Positions 25,201 to 35,015 of a stretch of DNA of 64,000 nt are shown here, piece after piece (the first letter of the stretch is position 1; the number at the start of each line of letters is the position of its first letter). This stretch comes from Struthidea cinerea. Taxonomy: Eukaryota; Chordata; Aves; Passeriformes; Corcoracidae. Location of the stretch: positions 710,614 through 774,613 of the forward strand of contig VZTI01004085.1 in assembly GCA_013397865.1 (NCBI GenBank). Reading direction: 5' to 3'. The translations under genes were made by a program, and so were the position numbers. The notes below the pieces were generated by a model. That model was not told where the DNA came from and searched no databases. It saw nothing but the letters and a program-made list of their open reading frames with translations.

Positions 25201-26739
25201 CTCATTAGCGGGATCTCCTGCCACGCAAGGTGAGCACCCTGAGAAACGCTGCTCTAAGGACTGCTCCAGCCTCAGCTATCAAAGTCGTGCAGTGCAAGGC
25301 ACAAGCAGTCTGTCTGCTGGGTGATGATGTATAACGTGTCTTTCAGTATGGCCAGCAGGTGTTAAACAAATACTCTGGAACTTTCCAGGGTGTTTGTTAT
25401 GGATACCGTTTCTTACTTCACATAAAATATCTCGGAGAATGCCTTGAAGTGAGAGCAAACACAGAGCTCACTGGTACCAGCACACATCACTGTCTGGCTG
25501 TATTGATGCCTGGTATTTTCAATAAGCATCCCTTCTGCAGAATATCCAGGTAAACATCCTACTTGTCTGTGTCACATTCTATACCACTTCTGCTTAACAA
25601 TATGAAGGATAAAGGTGAGATATCATCACCCCAAGCTTCTATAAATTATCTCTGCTGCATCTCACTACTTCATTTTCCTCCTACAGTAAAAAGGAATATT
25701 CAAGGAACCACCCAAATACTCTGTTTGTTCCAATATCCCTGTATCTATTGAGAATAAAAACAAGCAAACCCCCCCCCAAAAAAAAAAAACTCACAAAAAC
25801 CAAAAAGATAAACCAACCTTGAGAGAGTTCAAAATGCAGCTGCTCAGTGCCATAGCCAAGACCTGATCTGTAATAGCCTGTTCTGTATTCCAGCTGCCCC
25901 ACAGAAACCTGATGTTTCGCTCCAAGTTGTCTTTGCCCGTGCTACAGTATGAGTCACTCCTTTCCTGAAAGTCTGAATAAATCTTTGCAGCAATGCACTG
26001 TGTTTGAATGGTGAAGAGCTGCTCTGACATTCTACTTATTTCAAAAAACAATTAGGGCCCTCAAGGTGAGAATTACATCCTGCTCTTTAAATTTATGCAA
26101 TTTATCCAAGTTCAGAAATGAGAATTTTACACTTTCCAATCCCTGCACTGCTATATCCTGGGCATCAGTGAATATCTTATGAAGTAAAAGCATTAGGTCC
26201 CACAAAGAGAGAGATGTACATACCTAATAAATGGCCCAGCATATCTAAACAAAACACTGCTAGTGAAACCCTGGTGAAAATCAAAATATTTAGGCATGAG
26301 ATGCATTTTTAAAGCCCTTGAGACCATTATGCTGTATCTTCTATTTCTGTAGAAGTCCCTCGCTACTGAGATAGGGGACTGAAACAGACAACCTGGGCTT
26401 CAAGTATTTCCTATACCTGGAACTTTGAAAAAACAGGCTCTTTAAAAATCACATCTTAATGATTGTAACAGAGACCCAGCAAGTCATTTTAATAAAATAA
26501 AATTAAAAATTGAGCTATCTTAAGCCTGGTTTCTAGGTGATGACTCTGTCATGAAAGAATAACAGGAGCAATCAAATTTTACAAGGCTTATTGTGTAACT
26601 TCTCAGGTACTTTGCAGAACGCCATTTCTGAGGTTAAACATCCCTGGTTTAACTCTTTCCATCCTCCAACCACTTCTATAGCCACCCATGAAATGCAACC
26701 AAACCTGACACATCAGTAAAAAATGCAAAGATTTTAATT
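22287..26739. other. Unique noncoding sequence
   Basis: Apart from a short possible CR1 piece near 23860 (listed separately), no gene or repeat can be recognised. An 8-G run lies at about 22761-22768. A C-run followed by an A-run near 25770-25791 forms a homopolymer pair. Open frames of 110-137 codons at 24795-25324 overlap each other in different frames in a GC-richer patch and show no domain. Confidence 0.5.
23860..23922 (-). mobile_element. Possible short CR1 3' fragment
   Basis: The plus strand reads CACAGAGTCATCCCAGACTG, then AAACTGGAGGAACGTGACC-TATAAAG-TTATCTAGTGCAGC. This has the layout of a reverse-complemented CR1 tail (CACAGAATCAT..., GGAAGGGACCT..., AAAGATCATCTAGTCCAAC). Only about 60 bases are recognisable and several key positions differ. 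Confidence 0.4.
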
Positions 26740-26890
26740 CCTTAGGAAACAAAACCACCAAAACACTAACTACCCCACCCTGAAAAAGCAAAATAAAACA
26801 CCCAAAAACAAACTAACTACCCCACCACAAAAAAAAAAAGCCAAACCAAAAGAAAAAAAAAATAAAACACCCAATCACAACCCAACCCAG
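26740..26890. repeat. A/C-rich low-complexity tract with duplicated unit
   Basis: The tract is almost G- and T-free on the plus strand. CTAACTACCCCACC occurs at 26766-26779 and 26813-26826, and AAATAAAACACCCA occurs near 26791 and again near 26860, so a unit of roughly 50-70 bases appears twice with an A-rich expansion in the second copy. It lies next to, but not inside, the Ty3/gypsy relic. Confidence 0.75.
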
Positions 26891-27294
26891 CCACTTCTTC
26901 CCTTTACCATGAAACAGGAGACAACCGAAATGGGGGTGATGGAAGTTATTAGGGGGTCAGTACATGAGTGGATACAGAATGGGAAGGATGAAGTTGTAAA
27001 AGTCACAGGAGGACACAGAATTCTTCCAAAGATGAGAGGAAGAGTTATAAGAGACACATTTGTAGGAAGAAGGGTGTTATGTGGCTGATGAAACAGTTTG
27101 TACGTATACACGCACCCACTTTGTGTTGTACAATTTTAATCTTCAGATTACTTTTGTATTTTAATGTATTTTTCAAGACCTTGAGTTTGTGCCATGTAGA
27201 GTCTGTAGCCCCCTCCTTAATGGAGATTTTTCAGTGGAAAGTTTGCCAGACAAAAATTCATGAAGCTGTTGATAGTTTTGAAATTAATTCTACC
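26891..27294. other. Sequence downstream of the Ty3/gypsy RNase H relic
   Basis: In a complete element this is where the end of RNase H and the integrase would follow on the minus strand. I translated it in all minus-strand frames and saw neither the HHCC zinc-binding module nor a recognisable DDE core. The element is therefore either truncated here or decayed beyond recognition. The 107-codon plus-strand frame at 27079-27402 is antisense to the relic and is not taken as a gene. Confidence 0.45.
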
Positions 27295-28420
27295 TCAGTT
27301 GAGCCATCTTCCCATCCTGAAAGCTTTGCAGTAGTTATGGTTGGAGCTCCTTTTTGTGGGATTAAAGCTGAAAGTAGAGTTGATGATCTTCAAGCAGCAT
27401 AAATCATTACCTATGTAACACTGGTGAAAAGTTTTAAACCGCCAAGAATAGCTCAGAGATCCTTTCTCAATTTCCATGCAGCTCCGTTTTTTAAAGTAAG
27501 GAATTTAGAGGCGAAGGCAATGAACCTTTCACTCTGATCTTCCATCAGATGTGAAATCACTGCTCCTGTTCCAGCTAGGGAAGCATCATAAGACAGCTTT
27601 ATAGACAAAGGTGTGTAAGGACTTTCTCGCACAATATGAGCACCATCACTCATGAAAAGTCCCGATGTGCCACGTGAATCAATGTGTTTCTCTTCATTCT
27701 GTAACAGCTCATTCTGCAGATCGAACACTCTTACTGCCGTAGGCAAAAACCTACAGAAATAACCGACTGACTGCAAACAGGGGCTCACATGGGGAACATT
27801 TGAAGGTTAAGGTTCCTCAAGATAAATCACAAGGCTTAGGTGAAACTCTGCCAGCCATAACATAGTTGAATCTCCAAAAAAGAAAAAAAAATAAATCTGA
27901 TTTTTCATATTCCCTTCAAATTCTTGATAGTTTCTCAGCAGTGCTATTTAAGGTGCTCTATACTACTAACTTCCAATACCACTGAGTGCTAACAATGTCA
28001 TAAAGCATCAGTTTTATTGTTCAGTGCTAAAAAACAAGTACTGATGGCATTGATAGGATTAGTTGGTGATATTGCAACTGTCTTTGAAGAGGTATTTCTT
28101 GCTCTCAGGTTCAATCTCCAGTTTTATAGACTTATTTGTCTAGGTAGATTTGGGAGCTTGCCACCAACTAATGGAACAAGTTTACCCACCGTTTCAGTTA
28201 AAAGTTACTAAATTGCAAGTATGAGTAAATATTGAATTCATTTTGGATGCACAGAGCTTCAGCTGGTTTCCAGCTGCTGGAAAAGGTGCTGTAGTGTTCC
28301 ACTCACGTTGTCATATGATTTCTGAGAGGGGCTTATATTCCACCTTTTTCTTTGTCTTTTCTAATTACTGCAGAAGCCCAGAAACTGTATGTTTAGTCAC
28401 TCCTAAAAACACAGTTTTAA
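27295..28420 (-). pseudogene. Decayed Ty3/gypsy-type retrotransposon pol (reverse transcriptase and RNase H)
   Basis: On the minus strand the expected Ty3/gypsy pol order can be followed through several frames broken by stops and frameshifts. It starts with a pre-RT segment ending EIIxQREW (W codon at 28299-28301; family form GVIxxxxSEW). A stretch around KLCASKMNSIF fits the RICxDFKVTIN block. LEIEPESKKYL (about 28121-28089) fits the LELDEESKKYxT block. Further on are EHLK and GYFCRFLP (27770-27745; family SFLGxxxYYxRFLP). The RNase H start SYDASLAGTGAVISH, followed by SERFIAFASK, lies at 27595-27520. A frameshift near 27477 leads into EIEKGSLSYSWRFKTFHQ and FNPTK, ending at RW. The RT YxDD box is missing and the RNase H TDHKPL block is unrecognisable, so it is catalytically dead. 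Gag, protease, integrase and LTRs were not found. The closest style is the Mag/K02A2.6-like group, which is an inference. Confidence 0.82.
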
Positions 28421-30250
28421 GGTATTAATGTCTTCCTAAAACCTGTAGGAAATTTCACAACATGCTACAGAAGAATACGGAATTTATAGTTACACATTAC
28501 ACCCTCATTGCAAGAGCACTCGGAAGATGCAGATTCTTTTTCTGTCCTTTTAAAACATCAGGTTCACTGCTGCTTCCTTCCTGGTGTCTGAGCATACTGC
28601 CAAAAATGCATTTCACATTCCATTCCCTCCACTTCTAACAAAGTCCAATAACATTTTGGTTATTGTATCCTAACTTAAACTGCTGTAAAGATACTAGTGC
28701 TTGTACAAGAGAACACAACAGACACTCTGCAGCATCGCAGCTCCGAATGCTGTTTATGTTGCCTTTGTAAGGGGTAATAGGTTTGGAACCTGCATGTTTT
28801 GTCTGCGTATCCCATTTTCTCTCAGCTATTTCAGATCAGCACTCATTTGCATAGGACAGAGACAAGACATGCTGCTTTGCTTGTCTGGTTTGATCTTTCT
28901 GCTTGGACACTGCTTAGTGGTCACACAGGTCGCCCACAGCATTTTAGTGCCTTCCACAGCCCCACTGCTCTCAGTGTCCTACTCTGGATCAATTACTCCA
29001 GTCAATAACCATTTTTAGACTGTTTCATTTCTGCATATAATATACCATCCAGTCTCTAACACATCATTTAAACCCTTTCTGAACTGACAAATTCAGGAAT
29101 TGTCTCATTTTCTCTTTTGATCCTCTTTATAAAAGCAGATACACTCAGCAGATACCAGAAAGGTAATTTTGCAGACTTTCCACAATCTCAGCAAATGTTT
29201 TGTCTGCTGATTTAATACCAGCTGTTAAGCTATACAGCATGTTATAGGCTTTAGCCCTCATTACAGTCTGTAAAAGTGTCACCTTTTTCTCATTACTGAT
29301 ATCATTTGTTATAATACACTGTTCCTATTGCCTGACACAGACCCACTGTCTAGTGCGGTATCAAGCATCCCTGCTTTACCTCATCCCTGGGAGCTGCTCT
29401 CTATCCTTGCAGTGTTTGCCATTCTCAAGGGGCAAACCCCAGGCTCTCTGCAACCCCTTCTCCTGCTGCTTGCTGGAATCAGGCCATCCCATGCATCCAC
29501 AGTGCCTTTTCTCTCCATGTTAAATGGAAATTGGAAATTACACAATCTAATTCCCAAACTTGGTTTTAGTAATTTCCAAAAAAAACCCCAAAAACAGAAT
29601 GACTAGATGCACAGAGATGTTCTATAATCATCTAGTGTCTTCTACGAAGAAATTTAAACTCTTGAAAATTTATAAGTTATTTAAAAGGGTATTAAAAAGA
29701 ATAGCTTAACTGAATTTGAAAGAATCACTGATCCCTTATGAATCAAATTCAGTTTCATTCAGTGTCTGTGATTACTCCGGAAAATTTAGGATTGTGTTGA
29801 ACAGAACCGTATTTGAGACACCAAGCAGCAGAAAAGTTATATTTGACAAAAGATGACTTGAAAAGTGGGTACTAAAATCCCAAATCGGTGCAAACTACCA
29901 GCAATGGGAAGTGCCTACCAGAAAGAGTCAGACCTTCCTGAACTGCACGGGGAATACAACAGGTGAACTTATTACCCTGGAAAAAGTACTCAGGCCTTTA
30001 CTGATAAAAAAAATTACCAAGAAATTTATAATTACAAAGTCTTCCTTCCATCCATGCAAGTCCCCCATAATGATTTCTTTTAGATTGTCTAACAATATTA
30101 ATAGAATATTTTCTGCAACCGGCACTGCTGATTCAGCTTGCTTAGAAATGATACTTTTACTCCATCCCTTTAAATAACCAAAGCATGTTAAGTTTTATCA
30201 AGTCATAATAAGAGCTTTGAATTTTGTCAAAAATTAATAGATATTTTAAT

Positions 30251-30275
30251 TAAACAAACAAACAAACCCACCCAC
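30251..30275 (+). repeat. (AAAC)n microsatellite
   Basis: AAACAAACAAACAAACC followed by CACCCAC forms a short tetranucleotide repeat of about four units. It resembles the other A/C-rich simple tracts scattered through the window. Confidence 0.75.
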
Positions 30276-31596
30276 AAGACTGCTGCCTTCAGAGAACCTT
30301 AACGCTCAGCTTGTGTTGGAAATCAAGACATAAGAATACTTAAAAATATAAAATGCTGATACAACCCTTTGAAAGCTTCTCTTTTGAAGGAAACAGATAA
30401 GCTGCAGTTTCAAGAAACTTTTTATGTGAGGTTTAAAGGCTTTTTGATTACAAAAGGGAGCCATTCCTGGTAAATAAATAGGGGGGCAGGGGGTAGAATA
30501 GTGGTAAATCTGGATTTAAGTTGTGGTATTAACTGGGTAAACAAACAGTCCTGTAACTAATAGACTGTATATTTGAGTCTACTTAAGATGATAGGTCATT
30601 GAAAGCAAAATTGAGATTAAGAGCTGTACATGACTTCATAACAGAGGATTTTTAAACTGTAAAAATTTGTCTGAGAAAAAATTAGGGTGAAGGGCTAAAT
30701 GTATACAGTTGTCAGAAGGATTATTAATTCCTTTCTGAGACCAAGAGATAAAGTCTAGAAGACACAGAGAGCATTAGCAAGGGAATTGCCCGTATGATGC
30801 AACAAAGTCATGGAAGGAAACACAAGTTAAAAGGAAGAGGGAAATTTTGAGATTAGCCAGAAGCTTCTCTCAGACAGCAGAAATTAAGTGTCTTATTGAA
30901 GGTCTGGCAGAGGAGCATTAGAGGACAGGGGAGTGTAGTAACTGATAAGCACCATGACAAGATCAGATAGAAATATTAAGAAAATATTTCTTTATATGAA
31001 GGTTCATAATAATAGCCCTCCCCACCTCAACTTTTATTCCAGAATAATAAGAATAAACTTAAAAACCCATAGTGTTTAACATGCCCCACAGCGGGATTTG
31101 AGGCTGCATAGAGCTGGGAGGGCAATACCAACATTTGGGGCCAGCTGCTGCACAACACTGCGCTGTCTGACTTGGGGGGAGCCAAACCAGGAAAACTGCC
31201 TGTCTACCCTAATAAATCCCTGCTTGCAGATTGTTAACAGAAGAACAGAGCTGAGAATACCCTTAGACCATTTGCAAAGTTGGAAATTGTGAACTTGGTT
31301 TTCTTTTCCCCTGCAAATAGGTGCACCCAGAAAGATAACAAAACTAAAAGGGTCTTTAAAGAGTACTCCTAAGTTGTCAAACTTGCAGGCAGAAATCTAC
31401 TGTCTTTGCCTAACATGCCCAAGGAAAAGGAGAAATATTGGATTTCCTGAGAATTTTTAAAAGAAGGAATACTCCGCTGAACACCTGTCCAAAGACAGCT
31501 TTCTTTAAAGCTGAAGCACCAGAAGTTATCCACTACATTTCCATATTTGTGCCTACATTTATTTAGGAGGAAATCTCTATTGCTAACAACCATGAT

Positions 31597-31613
31597 GGGG
31601 GGGAGGGGGGGGG
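31597..31613 (+). repeat. Poly(G) tract G7-A-G9
   Basis: Seven G residues, one A and nine G residues form an almost pure G tract, followed by A-rich sequence. Such a tract can adopt G-quadruplex-like structures, although a single run of this kind is also a common slippage and sequencing-error site. Confidence 0.85.
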
Positions 31614-34600
31614 AACAAAAAAAATAAAAAACAGAAAAAAAGAAATACGAGCCTCGGTCATTACAGACATAGACCTTCACAGAACCAAATCAATTATTTT
31701 GAACACACTACGAATGTCTAATCAGAGAGGAGAAAAGAGGGATTCAAAGAAAGATCAGGGGAAAGACAAAGTGCAAGGTATCCTTCAGGAAGAGCTGGGC
31801 TGAGGGCAGTAGGAGCATTATGACATCCCTGTTATTGTCCAAGATTAAATAAGTGTCCGTGACATGACTGACATTGCTTCTCAATGGATCAGCTAAGCCA
31901 CTTACCAGCTAATTCAACATCTTCCTAGAAATAAGGCTTGGAACAACAGCAGGAAAACTAATGAATGTTTTATCCTGGTACTGTCTTGAATCAAGATGTT
32001 CAAACCTTCTGTTCAATCCATATACCTGCAAATATTTGCATGAATTGAAATTTTCTTCTCATAAGTCTTTCTGCACTTAATTCCACCTAATTTTGGGTAA
32101 ACATTTGCACGTTCACTAGGAGACATTGCAGTTAAGTCACAATTATCCAGTTAAAAGCCAGGAAAGACCATCACACCAAGGGACACAGTTCCAGCCAGGT
32201 AGCTGCCCACAAACAAAGCAGGAAGCATATGACAGAGTGTTTACAGTTTACAGAGAGCTACAAATACTCTCAGAAATTAAAAAACTGTTTGTGGGTAATT
32301 GGAAAACAGAAAGAACAGAATACTTCTGTTGACTCACATAAAAGCAGAACATTTCATTTATCCTTCAGCTTCATTTCAACACTGAGAAAACAGCATTATA
32401 CTGTTTGCAGTGTTAAGGAATCCCTCATGTCCTGCAGGTTGCAGTAAAATCCACATTTTTCTGTGAAGAGCAGTGGAGATCTTCCTTTTCTCTCTCTCCT
32501 CCATTTCCTAACCCTTTTGATTCTCTAGGCTGCAATGCTATCAGAAGACACTTTAGCTAAACAAGCACATCTTAGTATTATTCTATTTTCTGTCGTCTGC
32601 TGGTTTTGCTTTTGGGCCACTGTGGTTATCTGTAATGGCAAACAATAACTGTGACATTTTAAGTCATTGAGGTGAACATGAAGATGGAAAATTACAGGAG
32701 ATTACTCAAAAGTTAAGCTTCCAAATCCTAGAACTTTATGTTTAGGACAGATCATCTGAGATAGTGAAATATTGGAAGTAGAAGCAAAAACTGACTTACA
32801 GGATTCGCAATATAAAAACTAGTATTTTGTTTCCCAGAGGTTAAAATAAGATTGAATCCCTCTTCCTGATATTTCAGTCCATTTTGTCTCCTTTCTTTTT
32901 CCTAATGCAAAAAAATAGTTGAGCTAGCAGTCACTGAATGAGACAAGAGCAAATATACCCAAAAAGGGAACAATAGAGAGAAATTATGACATTTATAAAG
33001 TGATTGGCTTGGGCAAAAGGGATAGAGAGCAAGATCCATTTCACTTAAGCCTCACACAAAGGACCCATAAAGGAAGGAAGGAGTTACAAAGACATGGTTT
33101 ATTGACTGCTCACCACTGAGACAGAGTTTTCCTGTATAAATTCTTTCTTAGAAGGTTAATTAAAAAAGGGTTAGGGCCTTGATCCGAAAACCCTTTATTC
33201 ACAAGCATAATCCTTATTCACACAAGGGATTCCATTGATTTCAGTGGACAAGGGATTGCTCATGAGGCTTAAGGTTTGCAGAACGAGGCCCTGTGGTTCT
33301 GAAGCTTTAAAAAATGGGAATGCTTTTGGATAACAATACAGTCCAGGCAGAGCAGCACAGCTCAGCCTGAGCACTGGAGCAATATGGAGCTGTGCTAGGG
33401 GCTAACTTTCATCACAGAGGACAGAAAAAATGGATGGCAGTTACATTAGAAACCTGCATGTGTATATACCTGCATGTTTAGTCTCGATTTAGTACCCAGA
33501 GCATACATCAACATGCCAAAGTAACACCCCTTTGTCCAGAACACTGCTTGTGTTTGTGTGCCAAGCTCAGGGTGAAAGCACAACACAGGGCTCCAGTGGG
33601 CACCACAGCACATTCCACACTGCAGAGATGCAGCCTAAAAGCATCAGTTCCCCTTAAACTCACCATGAAGTTCCACAGCACCAGGATCAGCAGCAGACAC
33701 AGCTGGAGCCCTCTACAAATACACCTGGCCTTCAGTTCGTATCTAATACACTGTCTATAGCCCACTCTGTCCCCCCACCTGCTTCTTTGCCTTGCCCTGC
33801 CTCTCTGTTCCTTTTACAGATGCCAGCTGGAAAATGTACAAAAACTGTTTAAGTCATCTCTATTCATCATGTACATGCTCCATACAAGTGGGAAGGACAG
33901 GAACATAAGAAAACACTTTGTGTACATGTGAAATGTGGGACGACACTTCTTAGCAAAATTAAAGGATTAACCAAAGCAGGAACGCTGTATCTTAAACACT
34001 GGCACTACTAGCAATGTTAGAAAAATAGAATTTTGGAGGAATTAGAGGACTCATTAAATGAAAACTATTTCTGAGAAGGCCAAGGCCTTATATAAATTAA
34101 GCCCTTTACAAACACCAGCTTAATCTATGCCACAACCAGAGAAACGCTGTGATGCTTTTTTTTAGAAATTCCATAAAATTATAGGGACAGGAAATCACTG
34201 GCAGTATTATCAAAATAAGAATGCACAGATAACTATATACAGAAGATTCCCAAACAGAAGGTACTCATTTAATAGATGCAAGAAATAGAGATCCCATTCC
34301 CTTCCAGGATAACACAGGAATATCGGGGGACAGACTGCTTCCACCAATGTAAGTATCATCAAAAAAAAAGCCCTCAAAAATATCATAACGTGATTTTCCT
34401 TCAAACCTCCTCATATTTATGTATCACAACAAAAAAGATAGAAAGAAAAGGATCACTCTGTGGTTCAGGAAATGTGCTGCAGGCCATAGCATAGGAAATC
34501 TTATCGTACCTTTTGCAGCCTGCTCCGAGGAATGCTTCAAACACAGAAGGGTGATCAATAAATCCTCATGGAAGCTAAGCCAAGAGCACTCAAAGCCTTC

Positions 34601-34811
34601 ACACCTCTGTAGCCAGCCTCACACCCATCCTTTGGTAGCAGGACAGACACCCCCTACTTCTGATGAGCCAGCACTTAACCATGAACATAAGGAGAAAAAC
34701 AAGTGTTGATTCTTCCCTAATGACCTCAGCTTTAGGGGATCTGTGGTGAGTGACCTCCTGAGTCAGAGTTTCCAGGTGTTTGCTAGTCCTGGTGGAATTC
34801 ACTCCCCCATA

Positions 34812-35015
34812 GTTTTGTCTATCCACTTCTTGAACCCATCAAGCTTTCAGCACCCACGGTATCCGTCAGCAATGAGTTCCACATTTTAATCAAGCTTTGT
34901 GAAAACAGTTACTTGCTCCTGAGTTTCTTCTTTTTTGTTGGATTTTACTTTTGAGCTGCCTACCTGAAAAGTTCACAAGGTGCCCGATACCATGAGAACA
35001 AGGAGCAAACAGCGA
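34812..35015 (-). mobile_element. Ancient CR1 relic (older subfamily)
   Basis: The plus strand shows, in order, 'CTTGAACCCATCAAGCTTTC', 'AGCACCCACGGTATCC', 'CAGCAATGAGTTCCACATTT', 'AATCAAGCTTTGTGAAAACA', then 'GAGCTGCCTACCTGAAAAGT' and 'CATGAGAACAAGGAGCAAAC'. These fit the reverse complement of an old amniote CR1/L3-like consensus (blocks such as GGCAATGAGTTCCAC, GTGTGAAAAAGTACTTCC, CTGCCTATTAGTTTC and TTATGAGA). It is more diverged than the other CR1 copies, which points to an older insertion. Boundaries are approximate. Confidence 0.68.

Larger units (their letters stand above)
28421..34811. other. Unique noncoding sequence with simple repeats
   Basis: Sequence upstream of the gypsy relic (28421-29060) was read on the minus strand for protease or gag signatures and none was clear. 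The rest holds an AAAC microsatellite near 30251, a G-rich run at 31597-31613 and AT-rich unique sequence. Open frames stay near or below 105 codons and lack motifs. Confidence 0.5.

Noticed and set aside
26875..27111. Possible integrase continuation of the gypsy relic
   Set aside because: No zinc-binding HHCC pattern, GPF/Y block or DDE core could be read in any minus-strand frame.
31085..31230. LTR-like layout with AATAAATCCCTGCTTGCAG
   Set aside because: A polyadenylation-like signal and GC-richer upstream sequence suggested a solo LTR, but no TG...CA ends with a target-site duplication and no U3-like promoter could be defined.
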